DNA from: Nocardia abscessus NBRC 100374
Lineage (GTDB): Bacteria > Actinomycetota > Actinomycetes > Mycobacteriales > Mycobacteriaceae
Reading direction: 5' to 3'
NCBI RefSeq assembly: GCF_000308455.1
Contig: NZ_BAFP01000047.1
Coordinates: 24,841-88,840, forward strand
Length of the DNA: 64,000 nt
How positions within the stretch are numbered: position 1 is the first letter of the stretch; each line of letters starts with the position of its first letter. A program made the position numbers and the translations under genes. Positions 38,665 through 48,864 of this stretch are shown piece after piece. Below the pieces are notes generated by a model, which saw only the letters and a list, made by a program, of their open reading frames with translations, did no database searches and was not told the DNA's origin.

Positions 38665-39105
38665 ATGTCTGGTCGAGTGGAATATCCGGGCCGGCCCGGC
38701 CGGGCCGGCAAGCTGCTGGAGCGCGCGGACGGGTTGCTCATGCAGGCGGCGGGGGAACGGGATCCGCGGGAGCGGTTCCGCACCGCCTACCTGGCAGCCC
38801 TGCGCGGCGCGGGCGCGGTGATCGCGCTCACGGGCGCCGACGCCGCACCCCGCGCGCGTTCGCGCAACGCGTGGGTGCTGATGCAGCGCGCCGCCCCCGA
38901 GTTCGTGATGTGGGCGGACTACTTCAGCGCGCGCTCGGAGATCCGGGCCGCGCTGGAGGCCGGGCTGGACCGACAGGTCGACGAACACGAGGCCGACGAG
39001 TTCTCTTCGCGGGTGGCTGCATTCCTGCACGACGTGGAGGATCTCCTCGCGGCGTCGGCTCGGTTGCGCCCCGCCCCGGGAGTCACCGGCGGCATGACCG
39101 CTTAG
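38665..39105 (+). CDS. HEPN-domain protein, SAV_6107 family
   Basis: A 146-residue alpha-helical protein. GKLLERADGLLMQAAGERDPRERFRTAYLAALRGAGAVIAL and the following WVLMQRAAPEFVMWADYFSARSEIR fit the SAV_6107-type HEPN domain, conserved in actinobacteria and of unknown function. The RNase motif of toxin-type HEPN proteins (Rx4-6H) is not evident. GGAGG lies seven to eight bases before the ATG. It is found in the same place relative to the division cluster in related genomes; no antitoxin partner is seen. Confidence 0.75.
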   Translation: MSGRVEYPGRPGRAGKLLERADGLLMQAAGERDPRERFRTAYLAALRGAGAVIALTGADAAPRARSRNAWVLMQRAAPEFVMWADYFSARSEIRAALEAGLDRQVDEHEADEFSSRVAAFLHDVEDLLAASARLRPAPGVTGGMTA

Positions 39106-39253
39106 TGCGGCTGAAGACGGACTACGCCGACTGAGCCCATAAGGTGGTCTGGCCCTGATCGAACTCGTATCATTGGTGACAGATGGCCGCCAAGGTCGGC
39201 TATCTGTCGCCTACCCGGAGGCGACAGCCACGCCTAGTGCCGGGGGAGGTACC

Positions 39254-39667
39254 GTGCCACTCTCCGAGCACGAGCAGCGCATGCTCGAACAGATCGAGAG
39301 CGCTCTCTATGCTGAGGATCCCAAGTTCGCCTCGTCCGTCCGCGGCGGACGGCTTCGTTCGACCTCGAGTCGTCGCAGACTCCAGGCCGCGGCGTTGTTC
39401 GTCCTCGGCCTCTTTCTCCTAGTCGCAGGCATCGCAGCGCCCGTGAAGCCAGGCGGCTTCCCGATCATCAGCCTGATCGGGTTCATCGTCATGTTCGGTG
39501 CGGGTGTACTCCTGCTGGTCGGCACCTCCAAGAGCGCCGCCAAGAACGACCGCTCGGGCGGCGAAGCCTCCTCCGGTGGCGCGGGCGGCCGTGGGCGCCA
39601 GCGGAAATCCGGCGGTTTCTCCGAGCGTATGGAGGATCGCTTCCGGCGGCGTTTCGAGCAAGAGTAG
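39254..39667 (+). CDS. DUF3040 membrane protein (Rv2169c type)
   Basis: A 137-residue protein. The N-terminal MPLSEHEQRMLEQIE is the DUF3040 signature; two hydrophobic helices lie at about 45-65 and 73-93, followed by a Gly/Arg-rich, basic C-terminus. The GTG at 39254 follows GGAGG with a four-base spacer. The family sits just upstream of mraZ across mycolic-acid actinomycetes; the function is unknown, with a possible link to cell-envelope growth inferred only from position. Confidence 0.88.
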   Translation: MPLSEHEQRMLEQIESALYAEDPKFASSVRGGRLRSTSSRRRLQAAALFVLGLFLLVAGIAAPVKPGGFPIISLIGFIVMFGAGVLLLVGTSKSAAKNDRSGGEASSGGAGGRGRQRKSGGFSERMEDRFRRRFEQE

Positions 39668-39697
39668 CTCGCCCGTAGCCTGACAACTTCAGCATTA

Positions 39698-39734
39698 CCG
39701 GCGACGCCGCACCGTAGAGGTGCGGCGTCGCCGG
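39698..39734 (+). terminator. Hairpin terminator after the DUF3040 gene
   Basis: A perfect 16-bp stem (39698-39713 with 39719-39734) and a five-base loop, 30 bases after the stop codon and before the mraZ regulatory region. Confidence 0.8.
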
Positions 39735-39790
39735 TTCGTGTGCGCGGCCGATCGCGCTGCGAATGATCTTCGGGCGGGACTGTCCCGCTT

Positions 39791-39820
39791 CCCCCACACC
39801 TCCCCACAAACTTCCCCCAC
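39791..39820 (-). repeat. Inverted cluster of MraZ-box-like repeats
   Basis: CCCAC occurs at 39793, 39803 and 39816, that is GTGGG three times on the minus strand, each in a GTGGGG or GTGGGGG context, with spacing of 10 and 13 bases. It resembles the operator at 39993 but in opposite orientation and about 180 bases upstream. It could be a second MraZ contact. Chance is possible because the spacing is not regular. Confidence 0.35.
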
Positions 39821-39986
39821 GATGCCCCCGCGTACGGGCCGCCGAGACGTTTGCTGGGTGTTTTCGGGCGTTTGTCCGTGGGGCCTGCGCGTGTCGGCAG
39901 AACTCGTGAAAGTTCTCCACGGCGGTGATAGCTGGGATGACCTGCGGAATCGTCTGGGTCGGGAGCCAGATCACCGCTGGTTTCGA

Positions 39987-40017
39987 TTGAAAGTGGGGGA
40001 AAGTGGGGTAATGTGGA
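39987..40017 (+). promoter_or_regulatory. mraZ promoter with overlapping MraZ operator
   Basis: TTGAAA (39987-39992), a 16-base spacer and TAATGT (40009-40014) form a promoter. Three repeats at exact 10-bp period, GTGGG (39993), GTGGG (40003) and GTGGA (40013), lie in its spacer and -10. MraZ proteins bind tandem TGGG-type repeats on one DNA face upstream of their own operon, so self-repression of the whole cluster is expected. Confidence 0.75.
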
Positions 40018-40071
40018 GCGCGCAGTACTGAAGGGCCGACCATCGAGGTGATCGAATAGGGAGGTATCGAG

Positions 40072-40503
40072 TTGTTTCTCGGTACCTATACACCTCGCTT
40101 GGACGACAAGGGGCGACTCACGTTGCCTGCGAAGTTTCGAGACGATCTGGCGGGAGGGTTGATGGTCACGAAGGGGCAGGACCACAGCCTTGCCGTGTAC
40201 CCGAAGGAAGAGTTCACCGCGCTCGCTCGGCGTGCCGCGGCCGCGTCTCGAAGCAATCCGCAGGCACGCGCGTTCGTCCGGGCCCTCGCGGCCGGAACGG
40301 ACGAGCAGCGTCCGGACGCGCAGGGCCGGATCGTGTTGTCCGCCGACCATCGTCGCTACGCGAACCTGCAAAGGGATTGCGTGGTGATCGGTTCGGTCGA
40401 CTTCCTGGAGATTTGGGATAAGCAGGCGTGGGAGTCCTACCTCGCCGAGCACGAGGAGGACTTTTCGCAAGCCAGAGACGAGTCGCTGGGCGGGATCTTC
40501 TAG
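40072..40503 (+). CDS. mraZ: Transcriptional regulator MraZ
   Basis: First gene of the division cluster, 143 residues. It has two AbrB-like domains: [23 protein letters not shown] at the N-terminus and [18 protein letters not shown] in the middle. MraZ forms a ring and binds tandem GTGGG repeats to repress the dcw operon; matching repeats lie 55-80 bases upstream. The TTG at 40072 follows GGGAGG with a seven-base spacer. Confidence 0.95.
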   Translation: MFLGTYTPRLDDKGRLTLPAKFRDDLAGGLMVTKGQDHSLAVYPKEEFTALARRAAAASRSNPQARAFVRALAAGTDEQRPDAQGRIVLSADHRRYANLQRDCVVIGSVDFLEIWDKQAWESYLAEHEEDFSQARDESLGGIF

Positions 40504-40687
40504 CCGCGGGCGAACGAGTGCCACGCGGTCTCTGCCCGGACGCGGACCCTGACGTACTTCCCCGACGCCAGGTGCCGAGGTTCGGTCAGAGACCACGGGG
40601 CATTCGTATCCGTATCGAAAGCACTGTGTATCAAGGCGACCCGTGTGCGGTGCGCGACGACGCGAGGCAGGACTCCGGGAGGTCGAG

Positions 40688-41662
40688 GTGAACCGTGAAC
40701 AGCGCGGTCCCCGCCATGTTCCGGTTCTGCTCGAGCGAGCCGACGCGCTGCTGGGTCCGGCCTTGGCCGAGCCGGGTGCGGTCTACGTCGACGCGACCCT
40801 GGGCTTGGGCGGCCACGCCGAACATTTCCTGAGCACGTACCCCGGTATCCATCTGGTCGGGCTCGACCGCGACACCACCGCGTTGAAGCTGGCCGGCGAG
40901 CGGCTCGAGCCGTACGCGGACCGAGTCACGTTGGTGCACACCCGCTATGACGGCATCGCCGACGCGCTGGCCGAGGCAGGGCTGCCGCCCACCGGTTCGG
41001 TCTCGGCGATCCTGATGGACCTGGGTGTCTCCTCGATGCAGCTGGACGAGGCCGATCGCGGCTTCGCCTATTCCGTCGACGCCCCACTGGACATGCGGAT
41101 GGACCCGACCCGCGGGCCCACCGCCGCCGACGTGCTCAACACCTACAGCCACGGCGATCTGGCCCGGGTGCTGAAAATCTACGGCGAGGAACGTTTCGCG
41201 AGCCGGATCGCAGCCGAGGTCATCCGCCGTCGCAAGGTCAAACCGTTCAGCACGAGCGCCGAGCTGGTGGAGCTGCTGTACGCCACGATCCCCGCGGCCA
41301 CCCGCCGCACCGGTGGGCACCCGGCCAAGCGCACTTTCCAGGCGCTGCGAGTGGAGGTCAACGGGGAACTCGACTCCTTGCGTGCCGCGCTGCCCGCCGC
41401 GCTCGCCGCGCTGCGTGTCGGCGGCCGGATCGTGGTCATGTCCTACCAATCGCTGGAGGACAAGGTGGTCAAGCACGAGCTCGTCACGCACACCGCGTCC
41501 AGGACGCCGGTGGGTCTGCCGGTCGAGCTGCCCGGGATGGGGCCGGAGTTCCGGATGCTGACTCGCGGGGCGGAGAAGGCTACCGAACAGGAGATAGAGG
41601 ACAACCCGCGGGCGGCCCCGGTGCGCATGCGCGCCGCCGAGCGGATCCAGGAGGCCGGGTGA
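40688..41662 (+). CDS. rsmH: 16S rRNA (cytosine1402-N4)-methyltransferase
   Basis: Methylates C1402 of 16S rRNA in the decoding centre using SAM. The 324-residue protein shows [14 protein letters not shown], the SAM-binding [23 protein letters not shown], and [21 protein letters not shown], plus the conserved [12 protein letters not shown]. The GTG at 40688 is chosen because GGGAGG lies five bases before it; the earlier in-frame GTG at 40643 has no such site. Confidence 0.95.
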   Translation: MNREQRGPRHVPVLLERADALLGPALAEPGAVYVDATLGLGGHAEHFLSTYPGIHLVGLDRDTTALKLAGERLEPYADRVTLVHTRYDGIADALAEAGLPPTGSVSAILMDLGVSSMQLDEADRGFAYSVDAPLDMRMDPTRGPTAADVLNTYSHGDLARVLKIYGEERFASRIAAEVIRRRKVKPFSTSAELVELLYATIPAATRRTGGHPAKRTFQALRVEVNGELDSLRAALPAALAALRVGGRIVVMSYQSLEDKVVKHELVTHTASRTPVGLPVELPGMGPEFRMLTRGAEKATEQEIEDNPRAAPVRMRAAERIQEAG

Positions 41663-41789
41663 GGAAGCTGTGCGCGGCGCCTCATCGCGTCGGCTGCGTG
41701 CGGATGTCCCGCAGAGATATCGGAGGCCGGATGAGACAGCATCGCGCTGTGCTTGTGCGGCGTCCCGGGAGGACAGAGGAGGGGAATCG

Positions 41790-42566
41790 ATGAGCGTGCG
41801 GACGCGGACCGTCGAAGCGCCGGGCCGGGTCGCCCGACGGGTCCAGGATGCCGAACGGGTGAAGTCGGGCGCGGCGCAGCGCGCCTACGCGCGGCGGCGC
41901 CTGCGTGCCGAAAGCGGTTCGGACACCGCCTTTCTGCCCACTGTGCGGCGCTCGGCGATGGCCGCGCGCATTCCGTTCGTCACGGCCATCATCGCCCTGC
42001 TCGGTTGCGGTCTCGCGCTCACCTTGCTGCTGACCACGCGCGCCGCGGAGGACAGCTATCAGCTCGGCGACGCGCGGGCGACGAACCGGCGGCTGGCCGA
42101 CGAGCGCGCCGCGCTGCAGCGGGAGGTGGAGGCCGCCGATTCGGCGCCGGAACTGGCCGCGCGAGCACGCGAACTCGGCATGATCCCGGCCAAGGACCCG
42201 GCCCGCCTGCTGGTCGGCCCGGACGGCTCGGTCACGGTGATCGGTAAGCCCACTCCGGCCCAGGGCACTCCCGTGCCCCCGCTGAACGCCTCGCCTTCGG
42301 CGCGGCCGTGGGGCGAGCGGGTGGTGCCCGTCACCACCACGCCCGGTGCTGCGGTCCCGGGCAGGCCGAACACCGTATCGCAGAACCCGCAGGTGAACGC
42401 GGCGCCCGCTCCGGGAAGCCCGGTCCCGACACCGCCCGCGGCAGTCGTCCCGCCGCCTTCGGCGCTGCCCGCGCCACCGGCCGAGGCGCCCCAGCCACCT
42501 GCGGAAACGGTGCCGCGAGCCGACGCGGCGCAGCCTGAGACGGCACCCGGCGGAGTGCCGCAGTGA
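41790..42566 (+). CDS. ftsL: FtsL-like division protein with long Pro/Ala-rich tail
   Basis: A 258-residue single-pass membrane protein in the ftsL position. The cytoplasmic part is basic (about 1-58); the helix FVTAIIALLGCGLALTLLLTT lies at about 62-83; then a short coiled-coil (ATNRRLADERAALQREVEAADS) typical of FtsL. After about residue 150 there is a roughly 100-residue extracytoplasmic region rich in Pro, Ala and Val, absent from model FtsL but seen as long tails in mycobacterial Rv2164c. AGAGGAGGGG lies six bases before the ATG. The GTGA overlap with ftsI suggests coupled translation. Confidence 0.82.
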   Translation: MSVRTRTVEAPGRVARRVQDAERVKSGAAQRAYARRRLRAESGSDTAFLPTVRRSAMAARIPFVTAIIALLGCGLALTLLLTTRAAEDSYQLGDARATNRRLADERAALQREVEAADSAPELAARARELGMIPAKDPARLLVGPDGSVTVIGKPTPAQGTPVPPLNASPSARPWGERVVPVTTTPGAAVPGRPNTVSQNPQVNAAPAPGSPVPTPPAAVVPPPSALPAPPAEAPQPPAETVPRADAAQPETAPGGVPQ

Positions 42567-44458
42567 CGCACCCCAGGCCTGCGCCGCGCCCGCGGCGCGG
42601 GCCGTCCGCCCCCCGCGCCGCGGGCAGGCCGCGCCAGTCCGCCGCCACCGTCTCGGACGGTCCGCTCCGGTTACGCCTCGGCGTCGGCCGGGTGGTCATG
42701 CTCGTCGCGCTCGCCGTGGTCGCGCTGCAATTGCTGTGGGTGCAGAGCGTCGCGGCGCCCGGATTGTCGGCGCAGGCGGCCAGCCAGCGCACCACCCATC
42801 AACTGGACCCGGCCACCCGTGGGCCGATCACCGACCGCAACGGCAAGTCGCTGGCCTTCACCGTCTCCGCGAAAGCCTTGACCTTTCAACCGGTCCGGGT
42901 TCGCCAGGAACTGGCCGACGCCAAGGCCGAGAACGACAACGCGCCCGACCCGGACCAGCGGCTGCGCGACATCGCGCGCACCATCCACGAAAAAGTGAAG
43001 GACGCGCCGTCGGAAGCGGACCTGTTGGCGAAGCTGCGCAGCGAAGAGTCGTTCGTGTACTTGGCGCGCAACGTGGACCCGAGGATCGCGAGCGAGATCA
43101 TCGAGAAGTTCCCCCAGGTCGGCTCCGATCATCAGAGCCCCCGGGTGCACCCCGGCGGCTCGCTGGCGGCGAACGTCATCGGCGCCACCGGATGGGACGG
43201 CCACGGCACGGTCGGGCTCGAGTCGTCGCTGGACTCGGTGCTGGCCGGTACCGACGGTTCCTACACCTACGATCGCGGTTCCGACGGCGCGGTCATCCCC
43301 GGCAGCTGGCGGGACGAACAGCCCGCGGTCAACGGGTCGGCCGTCGAACTCACCCTGGACTCGGATCTGCAGTACTACGTGCAACAACAGGTGCAGCAGG
43401 CCAAGGACATGTCGGGTGCGGGCTCTGCCTCCGCGGTCGTCCTGGACGCCAAGACCGGGCAGGTCCTGGCCATGGCCAACGACAACACCTTCAACCCGGA
43501 CCTGGGGCCGCAGAAGTGGGCCGACACCGACCTGAGCAACCCGTCGGTCACGGACGTGTTCGAACCCGGCTCGGTGAACAAGATCGTCACGGCGGCCGCC
43601 GCCGTCGAGTACGGCCTGACCGATCCGGACGAGGTGCACCAGGTACCCGGCGCGATCCAGATGGCGGGTGTCACCGTGCACGACGCGTGGACGCACGGCG
43701 TCGAGCCCTATACGACCACGGGCATTTTCGGCAGGTCGTCCAACGTGGGCACGCTCATGCTCGCGCAGCGAGTTGGCGAGGACCGCTTCGCCGACATGGC
43801 GCACCGGTTCGGGCTCGGGCAGCGCACGGGCATCGGCCTGCCGGGAGAGAGCGCGGGCCTGATGCCCGACCGTGACCAGTGGTCCGGCGGCACCTTCGCG
43901 AATCTCCCGATCGGGCAAGGTCTTTCGATGACCACGCTGCAGATGGCGGGCATGTACCAGGCGATCGCCAACGACGGCGTCCGCATTCCGCCCAGGATCG
44001 TCCGAGCGAAGATCGCGCCGGACGGCACACGCACCGAGGAGACCCAGCCGGACGGCGTGCGGGTGGTGAGCAAGCAGACCGCCGCCACGCTGCGGACGAT
44101 GTTCCAGGCGGTGGTGCAGCGCGACCCGATGAACGCCAACCAGAACGGCACCGGGTGGCCCGCGGCCATCACGGGCTACCAGGTGGCGGGCAAGACCGGC
44201 ACCGCGCAGAAGGTGGACCGGAATTGCCGGTGCTACTCCACGTCGTCGTTCTGGATCACCTTCGCGGGCATGGTCCCGGCGGACAATCCGCGGTACGTGA
44301 TCGGACTCATGCTCGACGCGCCCGTCCGCAGTTCCGACGGCTCCGGTGGCGGTTCGGTCGCTCCGCTGTTCCACAACATCGCCTCGTGGGCGCTGCAGCG
44401 CGACCGCGTACCGCCGTCCCCGCAGCCGTCCAGGCAATTCGTCCTGCAGGCTGGGTGA
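42563..44458 (+). CDS. ftsI: Septal peptidoglycan transpeptidase (PBP3/PbpB)
   Basis: Division-specific class B penicillin-binding protein, 631 residues. A short basic Pro-rich cytoplasmic part, a membrane anchor (VVMLVALAVVALQLLWVQSV, about 35-54), a dimerisation domain opening with RGPITDRNGKSLAFT, and the transpeptidase domain with SVNK (catalytic Ser, in EPGSVNKIV), SSN and KTGTAQK. No PASTA domains. The GTG overlaps the ftsL stop (GTGA). Confidence 0.95.
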   Translation: MTHPRPAPRPRRGPSAPRAAGRPRQSAATVSDGPLRLRLGVGRVVMLVALAVVALQLLWVQSVAAPGLSAQAASQRTTHQLDPATRGPITDRNGKSLAFTVSAKALTFQPVRVRQELADAKAENDNAPDPDQRLRDIARTIHEKVKDAPSEADLLAKLRSEESFVYLARNVDPRIASEIIEKFPQVGSDHQSPRVHPGGSLAANVIGATGWDGHGTVGLESSLDSVLAGTDGSYTYDRGSDGAVIPGSWRDEQPAVNGSAVELTLDSDLQYYVQQQVQQAKDMSGAGSASAVVLDAKTGQVLAMANDNTFNPDLGPQKWADTDLSNPSVTDVFEPGSVNKIVTAAAAVEYGLTDPDEVHQVPGAIQMAGVTVHDAWTHGVEPYTTTGIFGRSSNVGTLMLAQRVGEDRFADMAHRFGLGQRTGIGLPGESAGLMPDRDQWSGGTFANLPIGQGLSMTTLQMAGMYQAIANDGVRIPPRIVRAKIAPDGTRTEETQPDGVRVVSKQTAATLRTMFQAVVQRDPMNANQNGTGWPAAITGYQVAGKTGTAQKVDRNCRCYSTSSFWITFAGMVPADNPRYVIGLMLDAPVRSSDGSGGGSVAPLFHNIASWALQRDRVPPSPQPSRQFVLQAG

Positions 44459-44672
44459 TCCGGCCCCCTGGCCCGGCGCGAGGCGGGCGTGTGCGGCGAG
44501 GCTCCGCCCGGCGGTGTCCGAGTGCCGCGTGGCGCGGTCTCGGCCGGGTAGGCGAACCCGTAGGGTGCGGGGGCGACCTCCCCGCCCTTGCGATGGGGCG
44601 CATGGTCCCGCCGTGACCGGTCGCCGGTAACCTGACACGTCGATCGATGCCCCCGAAAGGAGCCTGGTTTCT

Positions 44673-46256
44673 GTGCAGTCCGGTCAACCGCGCGCATTGC
44701 GGCCAGAGCATTCGCCGTCGACGCCGCTGGCGTCGCTGGCCGCCGTCATCGGGGCCGCGACGAGCCCCGAATCGGCCGTGCGCGGCGTGTCGGTCACCGG
44801 CATCGAGCAGCGGTCCGACGCCGTGCTCCCCGGCGACCTGTTCGCCGCGCTGCCCGGCGCCCGCGCGCACGGCGCCCGTTTCGCGGCGGCCGCGGTCGCC
44901 AAGGGCGCGGTCGCGGTGCTGACCGACGCGGCGGGCGCCCAGCTGGCCGGCCCGCTGCCGGTGCCGGTGCTGGTGCGGGAGAACCCGCGGGCCGTGCTCG
45001 GCGAGCTGTCGGCGACGATCTACGGCAATCCGTCCGAGCGATTGCGCATCGTCGGGATCACCGGAACCTCCGGCAAGACCACGACCGCCTATCTGGTGGA
45101 GGCGGGCTTGGCCGCCGCCGGGCTGTCCACCGCGCTGATCGGCACCATCGAGACCAGGATCGGCGGCAGGCGGGTGCCGAGCGCCCTGACCACGCCCGAG
45201 GCGCCGCAGCTGCACGCGATGTTCGCGTTGATGGTCGAGCAGGGCGTGGACGCGGTGGTGATGGAGGTGTCCAGCCACGCGCTGACCCTGGGCCGGGTGG
45301 ACGGGGTGCGTTTCGCGGTCGGCGCGTTCACCAACCTGTCCCAGGACCACCTCGACTTCCACGCCGATTTCGACGACTACTTCGCCGCCAAACGCAAGCT
45401 GTTCGAACCGGATTCGCCGGTCGCCGCACGCACCGCCGTGGTCTGCGTCGATGACGAGTGGGGCAGGCGACTGGCCGCCGGTCTGCCGGACCCCGTCACC
45501 GTGTCGACCACCCGGACCGCCGCGTGGAGCGTCACCGGCGCGGTGTCGGCGCACGGCGGCGAACAAGACTTCACCGCGGCCGGTCCGCACGGGGAAATCG
45601 CTGTGCGCCTGCGGCTTCCCGGCCACTACAACGTCGCCAACGGCCTGCTCGCGGTGGCGGTCTGCGCCGCGGCGGGCGTCGAGCCGTCGATCGCCGCGCC
45701 CGCGTTGGCGACGGTGGACGTGCCCGGCCGGATGCAACGGGTGGAGCGCGGGCAGGACTTCCTGGCGATCGTCGACTACGCGCACAAGCCCGCGGCGCTG
45801 GAGTCCGTGATCGCCACACTGCGTGGACATCTCGCGGCCGACACCGCGGGACGGCTCGCGGTGGTAATCGGCGCGGGCGGCGACCGGGACGCGGCGAAGC
45901 GGCCGCTGATGGGCGCCGCGGGCGCACGGGGCGCCGACCTGCTGATCATCACCGACGACAACCCGCGCACCGAGGACCCGGCGGCCATCCGCGCCGCCGT
46001 GGGCTCCGGTGCGCTGGAGGTCCCGGAGACCGAACGCGGCGAAGTGCGTGAGATCGGTGACCGGGCGGAAGCGATCGCGGCCGCGGTGGAGTGGGCGCGC
46101 CCCGGTGATGTGGTGCTGATCGCGGGCAAGGGACATGAGGCAGGGCAGGAGATCCAGGGCGTGAAGCACCCGTTCGACGACCGCGACGTACTCGCGGCCG
46201 CATTGGAAAGACGTTGTCCGCAAGGCAACCACGCGGAGGACTTGACGGTTTCATGA
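44673..46256 (+). CDS. murE: UDP-MurNAc-tripeptide synthetase (meso-DAP adding)
   Basis: Adds meso-diaminopimelate to UDP-MurNAc-L-Ala-D-Glu in the cytoplasm. 527 residues with [17 protein letters not shown] loop, [15 protein letters not shown] and the specificity motif DNPRTED; DNPR is the diaminopimelate form, consistent with the DAP wall of Nocardia. The GTG at 44673 has AAAGGAG about 10 bases upstream. A 214-base gap separates it from ftsI; I saw no clear terminator there, and the gap could hold a promoter for the mur genes. Confidence 0.95.
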   Translation: MQSGQPRALRPEHSPSTPLASLAAVIGAATSPESAVRGVSVTGIEQRSDAVLPGDLFAALPGARAHGARFAAAAVAKGAVAVLTDAAGAQLAGPLPVPVLVRENPRAVLGELSATIYGNPSERLRIVGITGTSGKTTTAYLVEAGLAAAGLSTALIGTIETRIGGRRVPSALTTPEAPQLHAMFALMVEQGVDAVVMEVSSHALTLGRVDGVRFAVGAFTNLSQDHLDFHADFDDYFAAKRKLFEPDSPVAARTAVVCVDDEWGRRLAAGLPDPVTVSTTRTAAWSVTGAVSAHGGEQDFTAAGPHGEIAVRLRLPGHYNVANGLLAVAVCAAAGVEPSIAAPALATVDVPGRMQRVERGQDFLAIVDYAHKPAALESVIATLRGHLAADTAGRLAVVIGAGGDRDAAKRPLMGAAGARGADLLIITDDNPRTEDPAAIRAAVGSGALEVPETERGEVREIGDRAEAIAAAVEWARPGDVVLIAGKGHEAGQEIQGVKHPFDDRDVLAAALERRCPQGNHAEDLTVS

Positions 46257-47791
46257 TCGAGATGACACTGCGGGAGATCGCGGAGGTCGTCGGCGGCACG
46301 CTGCACGACGTCGCAGACCCGGAGGTGCGTGTAACCGGCTCGGTCGAATTCGATTCGCGCCGAATCTGTTCCGGCGATCTGTTCCTGGCGTTGCCGGGCG
46401 AGCGTTCCGACGGTCACGACTACGCGGACGCGGCGATCGCCGCGGGCGCGGTGGCGGTGCTGGCGGCGCGGCCGGTGGGCGTGCCCGCCATCGTGGTCAC
46501 CCCGAGCCGGGGCGCCGTACCGTCGAGTTCGGTTGCCTTGAGCCATGACTCGGACGGTTCCGGCGCCGCCGTGCTGACCGCGCTGGCCGCACTGGCCCGC
46601 GCCAGCGTGTCGCGCCTGGCCGCGGACGGCGGCCTCACCGTCGTCGGCGTGACCGGCTCGTCCGGCAAGACCTCCACCAAGGACCTGCTGGCCGCTGTGC
46701 TGGCGCCGCTGGGCACGGTGGTGGCTCCGCCCGGTTCGTTCAACAACGAGCTCGGTCACCCGTGGACCGCACTGCGCGCCGACGCGGACACCCGTTTCCT
46801 GGTGCTGGAGCTGTCCGCGCGCGGGCCGGGGCACATCGCCGCGCTGGCCGAGGTGGCGCCGCCGAGCATCGGCGTGGTGCTCAACGTCGGCACCGCGCAT
46901 CTCGGCGAGTTCGGCAGTCGCGAGGCCATCGCGAAGACCAAGGGCGAGCTGGTCGAGGCGCTGCCGCCGACCGGGCTCGCCGTGCTGAACGCCGACGATC
47001 CGCAGGTCGCCGCGATGGCCGCGCGCACGTCGGCGCGGGTGGTTTCGGTCGGGCAGGCCGCGAACGCCGAGATTCGGGCCACCGACATCCAGCTCGACGA
47101 CCAGGCCAGGGCCGCGTTCACGGTGCACACCCCCGAGGGCAGTGCCCCGGTGCGACTTGCCGTGCACGGTGAGCACCAAGTGGGCAACGCGCTGTCGGCG
47201 ATCGCCGTCGCGCTGGCATGCGGCGCCGACCTCGAGACCGTCACGGCGGCGTTGTCCGGCGCACGCGCCGCGTCCGCCCGCCGGATGGACGTGCGCACCA
47301 CCACGGATGGGATCACCGTCGTCAACGACTCCTACAACGCCAACCCCGACTCGGTCCGCGCCGCGCTCAAAGCGCTGGTGAGCATGGCGCGCGCGGGCCA
47401 GAAGCCCCGGCGCAGCTGGGCGGTGCTCGGCGAGATGGCCGAGCTCGGGGCGGAATCCGTCATCGAGCACGACGCCATCGGACGGCTCGCGGTGCGCTTG
47501 GACGTCAGTCGCGTGGTCGTGGTCGGCACCGGAAGGCCTGCCGGCGCGCTGCACCAAGGGGCGGTGATGGAAGGGTCGTGGGGCGAGGAATCGATTCTCG
47601 TACCGGACATCGAGGCGGCGATCGCACTGCTGGACAAGGACCTCGCCCCCGGTGACGTGGTGCTGGTCAAGGCATCGAAGTCGGTCGGCCTCTGGGAGGT
47701 CGCCGAGCATCTGACCGACCCGGACGCCGTGCTCGCACGCGGCGGCGCGGCGGACACCCGGGTGGGGCAGGACACGGAGGCAGCAGGATGA
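46253..47791 (+). CDS. murF: UDP-MurNAc-tripeptide-D-Ala-D-Ala ligase
   Basis: Adds the D-Ala-D-Ala end of the stem peptide. 512 residues with [17 protein letters not shown] loop and [15 protein letters not shown] near the C-terminal domain. The ATG at 46253 overlaps the murE stop (ATGA); the longer frame from 46214 would begin inside murE and lacks a ribosome site. Its own stop overlaps mraY. Confidence 0.95.
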   Translation: MIEMTLREIAEVVGGTLHDVADPEVRVTGSVEFDSRRICSGDLFLALPGERSDGHDYADAAIAAGAVAVLAARPVGVPAIVVTPSRGAVPSSSVALSHDSDGSGAAVLTALAALARASVSRLAADGGLTVVGVTGSSGKTSTKDLLAAVLAPLGTVVAPPGSFNNELGHPWTALRADADTRFLVLELSARGPGHIAALAEVAPPSIGVVLNVGTAHLGEFGSREAIAKTKGELVEALPPTGLAVLNADDPQVAAMAARTSARVVSVGQAANAEIRATDIQLDDQARAAFTVHTPEGSAPVRLAVHGEHQVGNALSAIAVALACGADLETVTAALSGARAASARRMDVRTTTDGITVVNDSYNANPDSVRAALKALVSMARAGQKPRRSWAVLGEMAELGAESVIEHDAIGRLAVRLDVSRVVVVGTGRPAGALHQGAVMEGSWGEESILVPDIEAAIALLDKDLAPGDVVLVKASKSVGLWEVAEHLTDPDAVLARGGAADTRVGQDTEAAG

Positions 47792-48864
47792 GACAGATTC
47801 TCTTCGCCGCGGCGATCGCGCTGACGGTCTCGATCCTGCTGACGCCATTGCTGATCCGGTTGTTCGCCAAGCAGGGGTTCGGGCAGGAGATCCGGGTCGA
47901 CGGTCCCGCCAGCCACCAGGCCAAGCGCGGCACACCCACCATGGGCGGGGTCGCCATCCTGGTCGGCATGTGGGCCGGCTACCTCGGGTCCCACCTGATC
48001 GGCATCGGCTATGACGCCGACGGGCCGTCGGCGTCGGCGTTGCTGGTGCTCGGCCTGGCCACGGCATTGGGCGCGGTGGGTTTCGTCGACGACTTCATCA
48101 AGATCCGCAAACAACGCAACCTGGGCCTGACCGCGGCGGGCAAGTATCTCGGCCAGCTGTCGGCGGCCGTGATCTTCGGCTTTCTCGCCTTGCAGTTCCG
48201 TGGCGCGAGCGGGCTGACTCCCGCCAGCAAGCACCTGTCCTATGTGCGCGACATCAGCACGGTGACCATGGGCGTGGTCGTGTTCCTGGTGTTCGTCTGC
48301 TTCGTGGTCGTCGCCTGGTCCAACGCGGTGAACCTCACCGACGGACTCGACGGGCTGGCCGCCGGATCGATGAGCCTGGTGCTGGGCGGATACGTGATCA
48401 TCACGTTCTGGCAGTACTACCACGCCTGCGAAACCAAGCCCGAGGCCGGTTGTTACAACGTGCGCGACCCGCTGGATCTCGCCCTGGTCTGCGCCGCGGG
48501 CGCGGCGGCATGCGTCGGGTTCCTGTGGTGGAACGCCGCCCCCGCCAAGATCTTCATGGGCGATACCGGTTCGCTGGCGCTGGGTGGCCTGCTGGCCGGG
48601 CTGTCCATCACCACCCGGACCGAGCTGCTGATGATCGTCATCGGCGCGCTGTTCGTCGCCGAGACGGCGTCGGTGGTGTTGCAGGTCGCGGTCTTCCGCA
48701 CCACGCGCAACCGGTTGTTCAAGATGGCGCCGTTCCACCACCACTTCGAGCTCAGCAAATGGGCCGAGACGACGGTGATCATCAGGTTCTGGCTGCTGGC
48801 CGCGATGGCCTCCGCCGTCGGGCTCGGGCTGTTCTACAGCGAATACCTCTCCGCGGTCGGGTGA
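47788..48864 (+). CDS. mraY: Phospho-MurNAc-pentapeptide transferase
   Basis: Makes lipid I by moving phospho-MurNAc-pentapeptide onto undecaprenyl (here decaprenyl-type) phosphate. A 358-residue protein with 10 membrane helices. Catalytic motifs [20 protein letters not shown] and [12 protein letters not shown] are present, as is the [13 protein letters not shown]is cluster. Linked to neighbours by ATGA (murF) and GTGA (murD) overlaps. Confidence 0.96.
   Translation: MRQILFAAAIALTVSILLTPLLIRLFAKQGFGQEIRVDGPASHQAKRGTPTMGGVAILVGMWAGYLGSHLIGIGYDADGPSASALLVLGLATALGAVGFVDDFIKIRKQRNLGLTAAGKYLGQLSAAVIFGFLALQFRGASGLTPASKHLSYVRDISTVTMGVVVFLVFVCFVVVAWSNAVNLTDGLDGLAAGSMSLVLGGYVIITFWQYYHACETKPEAGCYNVRDPLDLALVCAAGAAACVGFLWWNAAPAKIFMGDTGSLALGGLLAGLSITTRTELLMIVIGALFVAETASVVLQVAVFRTTRNRLFKMAPFHHHFELSKWAETTVIIRFWLLAAMASAVGLGLFYSEYLSAVG

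Noticed and set aside
44459..44672. Terminator or gene in the ftsI-murE gap
   Set aside because: Some GC-rich complementarity is present but no clean hairpin, and the short frames have no ribosome site. Left unannotated.
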